Notes: generated by a model from the sequence alone, not told the origin. Positions 10,845 to 23,326 are shown, counted from the stretch's first letter. The stretch: DNA of 64,000 bases from Omphiscola glabra (GCA_964017045.1 OZ024808.1:17539284-17603283), one strand, 5' to 3'. Numbers and translations: made by a program.

Positions 10845-11460
10845 CATCATCGTCTCCCTTAGTCCTTGAACCGTTGGGGCGCCACAGATGACATGAAAAC
10901 CATCCTTCTCCATTCCTCTCTGTTTTCTGCACTACGCATAGCATCGCCTGGTTTTAGTCACGTCCACTCTTTGATGTTATCTTCCGATCTTTTTCTCTGT
11001 CTTCCTCTTCTTCTCCCTCCTCTAGTTGTGCCCTGCATGATTTCTTTGGCGAGCCCTTGTTTTCTTATCACTTGGCCATACCATTCCAGTTGGCGCCTTT
11101 TTACAGTCACCGGGAGGTCATCGTATTGCCCAATTGCTTGACGAATCCTTTCTTTCACTTGTTCATTGGTGATATGGTCTTTATAGCAGATGCCAAGAAT
11201 GCCTCTCAAACATCTCATCTCCATCGCCTTTATTTTCCTTTCAAGTTCTGTCCAGGACTCACAGGCATATAAGAAAATGAGCGCATCATCCTGATTTTGG
11301 TGCTGGGGGCTGTATTTTTGTCGTTCCATATTTTCTTAAACCTCTTTATTTCTGTTGTGGTCTGGGCAATCCTGGCTTCAATTCGGGCTTGGAGCCTTCT
11401 TCCGAGACTTTTGCTCCTAGGTACTTGAAACTGCCAACTCCAGCAGTTAGAACCCTCAAC
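10845..11460 (-). pseudogene. non-LTR retrotransposon 3' end, decayed pol C-terminus
   Basis: Read on the - strand, the residues after the reverse-transcriptase core of a LINE are recognisable: FKYLGA with SEEGSKPE, ARIAQTT, then LYACESWT, CLRGILGICYKDHITNE, VKRRQLEWYGQVIR and GGRRRGRQRKR ending DNIKEWT. The best open piece is 10958-11329. About 11320 the frame changes between the KIR and LYACESW segments and residues are missing, so it is broken. The RT catalytic core is not present: this is a 5'-truncated copy. A 3' UTR-like segment runs to about 10845, next to the SINE. Clade not determined. Confidence 0.85.
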
Positions 11461-11487
11461 TGACTAGTATTGGCTGTGACCGGGGTG

Positions 11488-11996
11488 AGGACCAGTTAAG
11501 GCAAGCCTTAGTCCGACTGTGCCAGTTAAGGCAAGCCTTAGTCCGATTGTGCCAGTTAAGGCAAGCCTTAGTCCGACTGTGCCAGTTAAGGCAAGCCTTA
11601 GTCCGACTGTGCCAGTTAAGGCAAGCCTTTTTCCGACTGTGCCAGTTAAACAAATCTAGTCCGACAGTGCCAGTTAAACAAACCTAGTCCGACTGTACCA
11701 GTTAAACAAACCTAGTCCGACAGTGCCAGTTAAAAAACCCTAGTCCGACAGTGCCAGTTAAACAAACCTAGTCCGACTGTGTCAGTTAAACAAACTTAGT
11801 CCGACTGTGCCAGTTAAACAAACTTAGTCCGACTGTGCCAGTTAAACAAACCTAGTCCGACTGTGCCAGTTAAACAAACTTAGTCCGACTGTGCCAGTTA
11901 AACAAACTTAGTCCGACTGTACCAGTTAAACAAACTTAGTCCGACTGTACCAGTTAAACAAACTTAGTCCGACTGTACCAGTTAAACAAGCTTAGT
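11488..11996. repeat. 28/30-bp minisatellite, about 18 copies
   Basis: Five 30-bp units (GCCAGTTAAGGCAAGCCTTA then GTCCGACTGT) followed by about thirteen 28-bp units (GCCAGTTAAACAAACTTAGT then CCGACTGT). Two subfamilies adjoin within one array. Confidence 0.95.
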
Positions 11997-11999
11997 CCA

Positions 12000-13375
12000 C
12001 CTTTTCCCTAACGTTTTGCGATTCCTTATCCCATGATGTAATGTTCATTATTTGTTTCGTGTGTGTGCGTCTTAAAATAGTGTGCATTTCTTGACGTTAG
12101 CTGAACTGCGTGACCTGTAAAACCTCCACCTTTTTTTTTTTAATTACCGACACACCAACCAACCACGGCCCTTGATTGATAAAGTTTGTTCACAATTTTC
12201 AGAAGGTCTACACAGCAATAACAAAATAATATATGACGACTGAATTCTAGACTTTCTGTTCTAGAGGGTTCTGACTCCCTCGCTACAAATATGACGGTCG
12301 ACTGTGACAGACAGCCGTACGAGACTTACAAGTGATACACGATCATAAATTTTACAACTTTTCCCCATGTGTGTGTAAAAGGGGGGGGGGGGGGTTTAAT
12401 AATTTACACTTAATTTACTTATAAGTATTTTACGTTTTTAAGTTTTGTATTTTATTTATTTTTGTATATTTCATTTGGTCTATTTATAAAAAATTAATAG
12501 TATAATGAAACTGCGTATTGTTAATATCGCTAGTTTTGCCATGGCTTTTCTTTGCATATTGGTTGTCAGTCCTTTGTAACATATTGTTTAATCTAACGAA
12601 CCAACGATCTTAAAACCGACTAATCTGATTACCTTACAACGGTTCTCAGCAGACGTCAGTCACACTGACACAACGAGGAAATCAATTGGACACAACAGTG
12701 ACATCACCTAGACACATGTCTATGGATGCCAGAGAAATCTGCTGGTCGTTGAATTTTATTTTATTTTTACTTTTCACTCTTCTCAATGTAAAATATTTAG
12801 AGGAAAATAAAATGAAGCAGGGTAGACGCGAACATAAATTATTAATCTAAGGGTGCGACCATTTCAATAAACTTTGAAAACCCACTGCTACAGATGTTTG
12901 CATCGCGATGACGTAGATTTCAAAGAAATAACACGTATTCTGATTCAAATTTTTCAAAAGTATGAACGGGTCGAATTGCTAATTATGGAAAGTCTTTGAA
13001 AGCGGTAGTAAAGTGTCAAGGGGGTTTCTCTCGGATATACCCGCCGTGAACGTACATAGACCAGACGACCGTCACATTTGTATCAATACGCCATTTTGAG
13101 ACTTTGAACTTTGTGCAAATATTTGCACACCATATTTGCACACCATCTACATCTGAATACAACACCCCCCCCCCCAACATAGCTGTTAATTCACAGGCAT
13201 GGCGAAAATAAGACTTGTGGGGGGGGGGGAGGTTATTTCTCCTGTTCATTGCGTGGTCTCGGCCAGTTCTAAAAATAGAATCGTTATCTTGCCATTTTAT
13301 TAACAGTCAACGCCAGAAACTTCAGTTGCCCAGATTTAATTGTGACCTTTTCCGGGAGGGTTCGAACATTATTTT
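12000..13375. other. unassigned sequence with poly(G) runs
   Basis: No gene recognised. Contains a G run (12381-12394), a C run (13165-13175) and a G run (13219-13229). Confidence 0.5.
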
Positions 13376-13379
13376 GTTG

Positions 13380-13520
13380 TCATCTTTACTTAGTGAATAC
13401 AACAATTTATTCTTTAATTATTGAAAACAATCATTTAATTTTACTTATTAAATACAATCATTTAGTCTTTACTTAGTGAACACAAGCATTTAATCTTTAC
13501 TTTTTAAATACAATCAATTA
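13380..13520. repeat. about 31-bp AT-rich repeat, 4-5 copies
   Basis: Diverged units containing CAATCATTTAATCTTTACTT and TTAAATACAATC. Confidence 0.7.
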
Positions 13521-13524
13521 AAAA

Positions 13525-14095
13525 AGTCAACCCCAGGTCAACCACCATACGCTTTATATGACATAAGAGAGGTGTGCTATTTTTACGACTCCCTGGCACC
13601 TAGTGGTGACATCTGGTCATAGGTGAATAATATGTCATCATTCGCATGACATCGCGGCACGTGTAGCAACATCATGTAGCCACACGTTTAGAGGAGCTCT
13701 AAAAATGTAGTAAAATGTTCAACTAAGAAAACGCACAATAGCTTCTAGATATTTAAAGTTTTTCACTGCAAAAGGTTGTTAAGTTAACATTCAAGTTAAC
13801 TCTGCAACAAGTTGTTAACATTACAATTTTTAAAAAAGTAAAGATATTTCCTTTGCATTGACTGTGCCTAGGTTTACCTCTTCCAACAGAAATGTTGTCT
13901 TGCTGAAGGAAGGGGGGGGGGGGGGCATCGGGTCAATTCCGCTTTGATATCTGCCCAAACCTGTGTCCATAGAGGAACCGTAGCGGATTGGACCCCGTTA
14001 TATCCTTGGTAAGCGGAACCAGTGGCTTTCCTGTGCCAGGTTTGTGTTTGTCAACGCATAACATTACATGACGACCCAATACGTTCAAACGTTTT
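13525..14095. other. unassigned sequence
   Basis: Nothing recognisable except a G run at 13912-13925. Confidence 0.5.
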
Positions 14096-14104
14096 GATGT
14101 TATG

Positions 14105-14815
14105 AAGCACGTCTGATGTGTCGTGGTAGCCAAACGACACCCGTCAGATGTGTCGTGGTAGCCAAGAGACACCCGTCAGATGTGTCATGGTAGCTAACAG
14201 TCACCCGTCAGATGTGTCATGGTAGCTAACAGACACCCGTCAGATGTGTCATGGTAGCCAAGTGACACCCGTCATATGTGTCATGGTAGCCAACAGACAC
14301 CCGTCAGGTGTGTCGTGGTAGCTAACAGTCACCCGTCAGATGTGTCATGGTAGCCAATAGACACCCGTCAGATGTGTCATGGTAGCCAAGTGACACCCGT
14401 CAGATGTGTCATGGTAGCCAACAGACACCCGTCAGATGTGTCATGGTAGCGAACAGACACCCGTCAGATGTGTCATGGTAGCCAAGTGACACCCGTCATA
14501 TGTGTCATGGTAGCCAACAGACACCCGTCAGGTGTGTCATGGTAGCCAACAGACACCCGTCAGGTGTGTCATGGTAGCCAAGTGACACCCGTCATATGTG
14601 TCATGGTAGCCAACAGACACCCGTCAGATGTGTCATGGTAGCCAACAGACACCCGTCAGATGTGTCATGGTAGCCAAGTGACACCCGTCATATGTGTCAT
14701 GGTAGCCAACAGACACCCGTCAGATGTGTCATGGTAGCTAACAGACACCCGTCAGATGTGTCATGGTAGCCAAGTGACACCCGTCATAGGTGTCATGGTA
14801 GCCAACAGACACCCT
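14105..14815. repeat. 32-bp minisatellite with 96-bp higher-order period, about 22 copies
   Basis: Unit ACACCCGTCAGATGTGTCAT then GGTAGCCAACAG. The variant AGTGACACCC recurs at 14261, 14389, 14485, 14581, 14677 and 14773, that is, spaced 128 then 96, 96, 96, 96, showing a three-unit higher-order repeat. Confidence 0.95.
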
Positions 14816-14819
14816 GACA

Positions 14820-15230
14820 TTAGCTCAAATGAATTCAATGATCTTTGATTTTATTTTGATTTATTTGTTGGTGCTCACGCCTATGTAATATGTTATAGGA
14901 TACGGCAGACTATTTTTGGATCGGCTTATGCAGGACCAGACTGTGGACTTACATGAACATGTGGTAACAGAGCGAATTCTTACGTTTGATATTCGATTTA
15001 GACGTTAAATAGTCAAGATGACAACATAGACAACCAGGGGTCAAGGAAGCACGGCCATTACGTCATGGTATGACGCAAGACATCGAGGTTAATTTTTATA
15101 CTAGTTGGGGCAGCACAACCAAGATACGGGTGTAAAATAAGGGAAGAGGTGCATAATCTATAATATTAATTCCAGATGGCTCCAGATATTATTATTACTA
15201 TTAGGTGGTTAGGGCTGGGCTCACTGCGCT
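14820..15230. other. unassigned sequence
   Basis: No gene or repeat recognised. Confidence 0.5.
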
Positions 15231-15231
15231 T

Positions 15232-15332
15232 CACAGAAACATTAGCAATCACAGAAACATTAGCAATCACAGAAACATTAGCAATCACAGAAACATTAGC
15301 AATCACAGAAACATTAGCAATCACAGAAACAT
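15232..15332. repeat. 18-bp repeat, about 5.5 copies
   Basis: Near-identical units ACAGAAACATTAGCAATC. Confidence 0.93.
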
Positions 15333-15377
15333 AGACATTTAAAAACAACAATCGGTGAAAAGCTTGACCTCACCAAC

Positions 15378-15464
15378 CCAAGTACTATCTGCCCCTGTCT
15401 AGACATGGACAGCACCCACCCAAGTACTATCTGCCCCTGTCTAGACATGGACAGCACCCAGCAG
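15378..15464 (-). repeat. 42-bp duplication at the 3' end of a LINE
   Basis: Two copies of a 42-bp unit (AGTACTATCTGCCCCTGTCT at 15381 and 15423) immediately downstream, on the - strand, of the LINE coding remains at 15441-16750. Confidence 0.8.
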
Positions 15465-16750
15465 CATTGAGCGTTGTTTATCAGTCAGAGGGGGTGAGAA
15501 TGAGTCGGTATAGTACAGTTTGAAGAGATGGGTCTTGGGGGCAGTTGTGTTGGCTGTCATTGTCGTTATATTGATGGTGTGTAATGGGAGAGAATTCCAT
15601 TGTTTTGGGGCACATAAAGAGAAAGATCGTTCACCATATGTTTTACTGCGTGTTCTGGGAACAGAAATAAAACGCGTGTCTGCGGAGGTACGAAGCTTTC
15701 GAAGGGGTGAACAGACGGTAAGAAGTTCGGTAATATAGGAAGGGCAGGAACCAGAGAAAAAGTTGTGGCAGAGAACAGACAGCTTGTTATGCCTGTGTGA
15801 GGAGCCAATGAAGTGAGTGAAGTAGTGGAGAGACGTGATCAAGTTTCTTTACCTTTAAGATTAACCAGCAGCTGAATTTTGAACTTTCGTCAGTTATTCT
15901 ATGGAATATTTTGGTGAACCTTACAGGGGAGAGTTGCAATAGTCAAGACGAGAGAGAACAAGAGCACAGTTTAGTGTTTTTGTTGTGCTAACTGTGGGGT
16001 AGTGGCGGAAGGGGCTGAGCGACAGATGATAGACATATGATTATTGAGAGACATGTCAGAATGAATGTAACCAAGATTCCTAGCAGGGGATGTGAACTCT
16101 ATATCGCAGCTACCTACTTGAAACTAGATGGGGGAGAGCTGAGGTAGAGGATGATTCATGATTGTGAATGAGGAGTGTTTCCGTTTTGTTATCTTTCAGT
16201 TTCAACTTGCAGAGAGTCATCCATGACTTGACATCACCAATGCACTCCTGCAAGGTGTGGATAGCAGAATTGTCAAGAGATGGATGGGTATGCTTGTATA
16301 GCCGCATGTCATCTGCGAATTACTGGCTCTCAACAGCATGCCTCCCGAGCGGGAGTAGAAGTGGCCTGGTATACATTGTGAATAAGACGGGACCCTAAGC
16401 GAACCCATGTTGCACGCCGTACACCAAGTCAGCACTACCGGAGAAACAGCCATCAACAGCGACCGCCTGCGTTCTATCGGAGAGGTAGGACCGAAACCAA
16501 GACAAGACTGGACCATAAATGTCAAAAATAATTTTCAAGGGTTTTGAAAAGGGTTTCAGGGTCAACGGTATCTAATGTCGCACTGAGATCTAAAAGGATC
16601 AGGGTGGTGGAGACATCACCGCTGTCCAATGAAAGCAAAAGGTCACCGCTGACTCTCAAGAGAGTATTCTTTTGTGTGCATTTGGTGCGTACGACGGGGG
16701 AAGCAGCGAATGAGTGCGCATCAAGGTGCGTAAACGGAGCGGACAATATC
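15441..16750 (-). pseudogene. non-LTR retrotransposon reverse transcriptase, decayed
   Basis: Read on the - strand, an RT domain can be followed in order although split over at least three frames. Motif A region: TLILLDLSATLDTVD (16522-16746). A SYLSDR-like and GVQHG-like segment follows (motif B region, frame-shifted, 16217-16525). Motif C is FADDM (about 16302-16318). Next come LYKHTHPSLDNSAIHTLQEC and KLKLKDNKTETLLI (16110-16307), a SRLDYCNS thumb-type motif near 15945, and the C-terminal ELLTVCSPLRKLRTSADTR, GERSFSLCAPKQWNSLP and THLFKLYYTD (15441-15842). The 5' part with the endonuclease is absent. The frame breaks make it a dead copy. The 3' end resembles the fragment at 53187-53590. 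Clade not determined. Confidence 0.88.
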
Positions 16751-16884
16751 CACCAGGGGAATCTTTATTGCAATAATTGGATGTAGTGTGTCATACGTGG
16801 TGAGGTGTCAGTAATTATGAAGAATTATGAAATGTGTTTTGATACATCCTTTCCCGGGATTGTGTACGGTGGAATAAACGTGTT

Positions 16885-17632
16885 TAGACATCATCTGTGC
16901 AGGCGTTTAGACAGCATCTGTGCAGGGCAGGCGTTTAGACAGCTTCTGTGCAGGCGTTCATACAGCACCTGTGCAGGCGTTCAGACAGCACCTGTGCAGG
17001 CATTCAGACAGCATCTGTGCAGACGTTCGGACAGCATATGTGCAAGCGTTCAGATAGCACCTGTACAGGCGTTCAGACAGCACCTGTGCAGGCGTTCAGA
17101 CAGCATCTGTGGAGGCATTAAGACAGCATCTGATGAGGCGTTAATACAGCATCTGTGCAGACGTTCAGACAGCATCTGTGCATGTGTTTAGACATCATCT
17201 GTGCAGGCGTTTAGACAGCATCTGTGCAGGGCATGCGTTTAGACAGCTTCTGTGCAGGCGTTCATACAGCATCTGTGGAGGCGTTAAGACAGCATCTGTG
17301 GAGGCGTTCATACAGCATCCGTACATGCGTTTTGACAGCATATGTACATGTTTAGACAGCATCTGTGCAGGGCAGGCATTCAGACAGCCCCTCTGCAGGC
17401 GTTTAGACATCACCTTTGCAGGCGTTCATTCAGAAAGCATATGTGCAGGCGTTCGGACAATATGTGTCCAGGCATTCAGATAGCATCTGTGGAGACGTTC
17501 ATATAGCATCAGTGCAAGCATTCAGGCAGCCCCTGTGCAGGCATTCAGACAACATTTATGCAGGCGTTCAGACAGCATCTATGCAGGCGTTCAGATAGCA
17601 CCTGTACAGGCGTTTGGACAGCATCTCTGCCA
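16885..17632. repeat. 23-bp minisatellite, about 32 copies
   Basis: Unit TGTGCAGGCGTTCAGACAGC plus ATC, variable. A longer block is repeated (TTTAGACATCATCTGTGCAG at about 16883 and again near 17187), indicating an internal duplication of about 300 bp. Confidence 0.93.
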
Positions 17633-17751
17633 CTTCGTTCCGTTGTATAACATAAACAACAATTTCATTTAGCCAATCTAAAATCTGAAACTCTTTTAGA
17701 CAGCTTTTTTTATAACCTTTACGAAGTTCTCACTGAAAACTGAACCTTAAG

Positions 17752-18090
17752 ATGGAAAGATGGTCCTCTGAACCCAAAGACGGGAAAATTGTCCTCTGAA
17801 CCCAAAGACGGAGAAATGCTCCTCTGAACCCAAAGACGGAAAAATTGTCCTCTGAACCCAAAGACGGGAAAATGGTCCTCTAAACCCAAAGACGGAGAAA
17901 TGCTCATCTGAAACCTGATGAACAGATGGTCCTGTGAAACCTGATGGACAGATGGTCCTCTGAAAACTGATGGAGAGATGGTCCTCTGAAAACTGATGGA
18001 GAGATGGTCCTCTGAAACCTGATGGAGAGATGGTCCTCTGAAACCTGAGGGAGAGATGGTCCTCTGAAACCTGATGGAGAGATGGTATTC
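17752..18090. repeat. 28-bp then 26-bp minisatellite
   Basis: First about five units of GTCCTCTGAACCCAAAGACG plus GGAAAATT (28 bp), then about seven of GTCCTCTGAAACCTGATGGA plus GAGATG (26 bp). They share GTCCTCTGAA, so one subfamily derives from the other. Confidence 0.92.
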
Positions 18091-18194
18091 TCAGTCTCAT
18101 CTTCCTCCCCCATCCCACATCCTTTCCTTCCCCTACAGTATAGGACTCTGTTTGGAAGTATTCGTTGCAAACAGCAAACAAGACTATTCATGGG

Positions 18195-18542
18195 TCTAGC
18201 TAAACTTAACCAAGGAGACAGACCGTAGGTCTAGTTACACTTAACCAAAGTGATAGACCGTAGGTCTAACTACACTTAACCAATGAGACAGACCGTAGGT
18301 CTAGTTACACTTAACCAAAGAGATAGACCGTAGGTCTAGTTACACTTGACCAAGGAGATAGACCGTAAGTCTAGTTACACTTAACCAAAGAGATAGACCG
18401 TAGGTCTAGTTACACTTAACCAAAGAGATAGACCGTAGGTCTAGTTACACTTAACCAAGGAGATAGACCGTAGGTCCAGTTACACTTAACCAAGGAGATA
18501 GACCGTAGGTCTAGTTACACTTGACCAAGGAGATAGACCGTG
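18195..18542. repeat. 35-bp minisatellite, about 10 copies
   Basis: Unit GTCTAGTTACACTTAACCAA then AGAGATAGACCGTAG. Confidence 0.95.
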
Positions 18543-18544
18543 TA

Positions 18545-19375
18545 TTTAAATGTAGTTAACCAGTTTTGTTTTTTTTTAAAGTTATTACCGCGTCACTGAA
18601 ACGTGTCGTGACAAGAGTGATCGGTCTTACCTGAGTTACGTCCCTCTTACAAGGAAACTGCGAAGGTTACTATGAAAAGAGCAGCGGCCTACAGAAAAGC
18701 TGTCATTCAGCTTTGGTGTGGGTGGCATTATCGTGGCCACAAGACTGTCCAATCTCGGCTTTGAAAACCTGTTTTTTTATTTTACTTTTAAAATTGAAAA
18801 GAAATGCTTACGCTGGTGTTTTTTCCGGTTTTTTTCCGGTATTTATTTGGTTTCTTTTGCGTGTCCATTGAATACATGTAAGTATGTGTTGAGGTAGAGG
18901 AAAATACTTACAGTGGAATATATTACTGTCAGTCTTAAACTATAGAAGAGCTTCATATTTTTTACCCAAAGCCCAAAATATGCAGACATCTCAATGTAGA
19001 CCCATGACTATTGATGTCCATAGATATGCACAATCCGATGGTCGGATTCCAAATAAACATGAAAAAATGGCCACCAAAAAACGTATTAATTTCCAAATTC
19101 ATGAATTTGTTTTTAATATGTCGAAATAGGCTTTTCTTATCTTTACGACTTTAAACTTGGCAGAGGTTGATTAAGCGTAGCGTGGGCGTAAAGTGTGGCG
19201 TTAGGGGTGGCGTCGTATGAGGGGAAATATTTGGAATGGGGGGGGGGCCGGGTATTATAGAAACTTTATTGTGGCGATATCACAGTGGAACTTTTTTTGG
19301 TGATGGTTTGTGCATTACAGCGAATTCGGGGGGGGGGGGATTTGGAAAGGGGTTGTGTAAGACATGGCAAGAGAC
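18545..19375. other. unassigned sequence
   Basis: No gene recognised; G runs near 19239 and 19330. Confidence 0.5.
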
Positions 19376-19745
19376 TTAGATGGGTTGACTGTGAGGCTTA
19401 GAAGGGTTGATTATGGGGCTTAAAAGGTTTGACTATGGGGCCTAGAAGGTTAGTTACTGGAGTTTAGAATGTTTGACATGGGAGCTAAGAATGCTTGGTT
19501 GACGGAGCTTTAGAAATTTGATATGTGGGTTGGTAGTACAAGCTTTAGAAGTTTGACATGTGGGTTGGTAGTACAAGCTTTAGAAGTTTAACATGTGGGT
19601 TGGTAGTACAAGCTTTAGAAGTTTGATATGTGGGTTGGTTGTACAAGCTTTAGAAGTTCAATATGTGAGTTGGTTGTACAAGCTTTAGAAGTTTGATATG
19701 TGGGTTGGTTGTACAAGCTTTAGAAGTTCGATATGTGGGTTGAGA
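19375..19745. repeat. GGGTTGA-type repeats leading into a 35-bp minisatellite
   Basis: 19375-19490 holds diverged units with CTTAGAAGGGTTGA; 19495-19742 has about seven 35-bp units containing TTTAGAAGTTTGATATGTGG and GTTGGTTGTACAAGC. Confidence 0.9.
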
Positions 19746-20264
19746 ACGATTTGGCAAGATGGAAGGAATACAACTTCCTGTGGGCGGCATGGGGATTACG
19801 TGGTATGAAAGAAATGGAACGTTGAGATGTTTAAAGATTGGTTATTTGTGTTGGAAGCGTTTCTGCACCGTCCTATCCCAAACTTGTTTTCTTGCGTGTT
19901 GTCAGAGTACATTCAAGATTTTATGGCGCAGACGAATTCCCATGATTTCAATTTAAGGTTGAGGGGCGGGTGTGGGGGAGTGGGGGGTGAGGTTAGGAAA
20001 CTCTATTGTATCCAGATATGGCTGTACAAACACCACAGCAGAGTGTCTAAGATTGACTTACTTTTAGAATGCACACACTTGCAGATAGCATTTCGGCTGC
20101 CTTCGGTAATCCGCGTACTGGTAGAGATAGCATTCGTGTATATATGGCAGTGTTTGTGTTTGTCAATTAGCGAAAATTGTTTGAAGCATGAGGGTATTGA
20201 ATGTGCACATTGGATCGACATGGCCAGACGTGGAGAGTTACACTTAGGGTGTCTTTAAATCAGC
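19746..20264. other. unassigned sequence
   Basis: A 143-codon + strand frame (19827-20258) has no recognisable domain; I do not call it a gene. Confidence 0.45.
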
Positions 20265-20265
20265 C

Positions 20266-20412
20266 GTGTGCACCAGGGTGTGTTGAGATGTTCTGGTAAA
20301 TGTACACGAAGGTGATTGAAGGTGTTCAGGTGAATGGATCATGTGCACCAGGGTGTGTTGAGATGTTAGGGTAAATGTACACGAAGGTGATTGAAGGTTT
20401 TCGGGTAAATGG
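20266..20412. repeat. about 73-bp tandem duplication
   Basis: Two copies sharing GTGCACCAGGGTGTGTTGAG and GTACACGAAGGTGATTGAAG. Confidence 0.85.
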
Positions 20413-20774
20413 AATATGTACTAATGAATTTTTATTTGAAAATCATTGCCATTAAAAATTAAATACTATATTCCAATTCTTTCTTGGACTATCAGTAGTA
20501 TCAGCAGTCCTCGTGCTATTGTGCCTTAACCCTAAAGTTTGAGACCGGAGCTCCAGAAAATTTATTGTTGTCACGTGACGCGCCCGGGTCACGGATAAAC
20601 CTCTAAACCACGTCGATACATTATACTTGGATTGTCCGGCCTTTCATGTGTTGAACTTTCTTGTTATCTTAATCCTTGAAACAAATGTCATTTAAATGAC
20701 ATGCTCAATATGAGGGCAAACAAACCAACACATGTGTTGAAGAGTCTCAAAGGGATTCAGTTAAGTTACTCTAC

Positions 20775-21145
20775 AATACATCCCACGCACTCCATGGCCA
20801 ATCTCATTCACTCCAAGGCCAACCTCACGTCCTCCATGGCCAACCTCATGTCATCCATGTCCTAGCTCAAGCACTCCATGACCAACCTCACACCAATCGC
20901 ACGTCCTCCATGGCCAACCTCACGTCCTCCATGGCCAACCTCACGTCCTCCATGGCCAACCTCACACCCTCCATGGCCAACATCACGCCCTCCATGACCA
21001 ACCTCACGCCAAACTCACGTCCTCCATGACCAACCTCACGCCCTTCATGGCCAACATCAAGCACTCCATGACCAACCTCACGCCCTTCATGGCCAACATC
21101 AAGCACTCCATGACCAACCTCACGCCAAACTCACGTCCTCCAAGG
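20775..21145. repeat. 21-bp minisatellite, about 17 copies
   Basis: Unit TCCATGGCCAACCTCACGTC plus C. A 54-bp-class longer duplication (CCCTTCATGGCCAACATCAA) occurs near its right end. Frames on both strands follow from the period. Confidence 0.93.
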
Positions 21146-21149
21146 TTAA

Positions 21150-23127
21150 ATATTTTAACTATATATTACAATTGTGATCTTTATGTGGACATCCTTTTCG
21201 GACCTCCCTTTTTCGTACCGCTTTTCGTATCTCCCTTTTTCAATTCTCCTTTTTTTTGCATCTCCTTTCTTCTAACCTCTTTGGGGGGGGGGGGGGGGGG
21301 AGTCCTCTGTTTTTAGGACCTGCAATTTTCGAGACTTTATTTTTCTACCTATTTTTTCAGACCTCCTTTTTCGGAACTCCTTATTGGGATCTCCTCATTC
21401 AGACCCTCTTAAGTGATACAACCATGTCGTCTCACACCAGAATGTCGACTATATAATTTCAAAACATTACTGCCAATTCTGTAAGGTCTTGTACGGGGTC
21501 AAGTTAGGGGTCAGGTACGTGGCCCGGGGGGGGGGGGTCTGACACGAAGAGTTACATACTGGTTGACACCAGCCCTAGTGACGCCACAGACGCCGCTGAG
21601 AAAGTTGCTTCATGCTTGTTGTAAACATGTATCGAATACAATCCACACCCCGTATCGAATACAGGTACATAACCCGTATCGAATACCGGAACGATATATT
21701 TGGACGAAGAAGCGATACGAATATTGTACTTGTTAGGGACAACTTTAGGATTCTCAGACGTGACACCCCACCCCACCCCCAACCCGGGGGTCACACTACG
21801 TACGTCAACCATGGTCTAGAGTCCACAAAATTATTAGAGCGAGAGACGCGTGACTTCTTGTTGATGCTCTCACTCAAGCAGGTCTCATGGTGGATTCGAC
21901 TCAACGCACCTATGGGTTAACACTGTTCAAACTGATGAGGCAAGCTAGATCTGTTGAGCTTCACATCTTTTTGGCCTCGTTGAAAGATTTTGTGTATTCA
22001 ATGTAGGTTTTGTTGGGGGGGTGGGGGTGTCAGGTGTTTAAGTCGAAGAAAAGAAACAAGCGACTTAAATCATAAATTCTTTCCAGAAATGTAACAACAT
22101 CAGATATTCGTCAATATTTTTTGGTTTGAGAATTTTATGGCGCTGACAAATGTCGATGAGAGGGGTGGCGGGACGGACGGGTGGAGGCAGGCCGGGGGTG
22201 TTAGAAATGAAATGTTGAGGTCAGAATCATCTAGTCAGACAGTGACAAAACACTTCAGATTGTCAACATCAGCAGTGTGAGACCACGGGAATGGTAATAC
22301 GATACTTAAACTTGATACTGGTGCAGAAAGTTATTACTGCTGATACGATAGTTCACAAACTGTCGCCGCCACTGGCCGCCTGTGGTATAGAAGAGCTATT
22401 CTCATGCATAAGCGGATCGAAACAGCCACTGCGGGCAACACTCCAAATCAAAACCTTTGAATTTAAAGAAAATGAAAGAAACAAAGTATCGGAAAACCTG
22501 GGGGAAAAAAGAGGACGCAACAAAACAATGAACGTGTCGGCAAGAAGCCTTCTTCGGCGAACAAACAACAGTAAAAACAATATAAAAATTGAAATAAAGC
22601 TGCCGTGTTAGTATCCGAGAGGGCAGTAAGGGGAGTGTGATATAACATGTGTAGGAGAGAGAGTTAACGCGGGCAAAATGTTGACGGAAGTGAGGAAAAC
22701 TAAGTCCACTGCGATTGATCTCAACAAAGTGGGGGGAGGCGGAGAAAAGGTTTAACATGTGAATGAGAACAGGACATTTAAAGATATGATTTCTGATGAA
22801 AGCCACTATTTGTTCAAGGAGAAACAATTTCTTCAAGTAATAGAAATGAATTTCTCTGAAAGATCCATTACCTCAAATGACTCCTAAAACCTTCCTCTGT
22901 TGGTAGCCCAAATGGTATGGTGGCACGAGCAGTGGTGAATAAGTAGGGTGGGGGGGGTTGGTCCGCCACTGGTGTCACTTTTTTTCTCCAAACGACAAGA
23001 AATGGATTCGAAGACTCGAGGCATAATTGTTTTTGATCATCAATTACTAGACATATTATGAGGAGCTGGAACTGTGAAAACATTGGCTCATTTCCATACA
23101 GTGTATTCAGCCTAAATTTTCTGATCT
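21150..23127. other. unassigned sequence
   Basis: Pyrimidine-rich 21190-21420 with a long G run (about 21283-21300). A GTATCGAATAC motif recurs three times at 21630-21690. Frames at 22291-22836 overlap on both strands without recognisable domains. Confidence 0.45.
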
Positions 23128-23326
23128 GGTTAAATCGGCGGTTCTCAACCCCTTTATGGGTCGAATAACCCTTTTCCAGGGGTCGCCTAAGACCGTCGGA
23201 AAACACATTTACTCTACTGTTGTGAAGTAGCAACGGAAATAAATTTGTGGTTGGTGGTCGCAACAACATGAGGAACTGTATTAAAGAGTCGCGGCATTAG
23301 GAAGGTTGAGAACCACTGGGTTAAAT
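23128..23326. mobile_element. SPIN-like hAT MITE with perfect target duplication
   Basis: Element 23136-23318 (183 bp). Left end CGGCGGTTCTCAACC, right end GGTTGAGAACCACTG (inverted CAGTGGTTCTCAACC), flanked by the perfect 8-bp duplication GGTTAAAT (23128-23135, 23319-23326). Internal blocks match my recollection of the non-autonomous SPIN family: AGGGGTCGCCTAAGACC and TCGGAAAACACAT on the left; GAAGTAGCAACG, ACATGAGGAACTGTATTAAA and TCGCGGCATTAGGAAGG on the right. The middle is deleted relative to the longer family members I know. No coding capacity. hAT identity rests on sequence; SPIN assignment rests on remembered family sequence and needs alignment. Confidence 0.85.
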
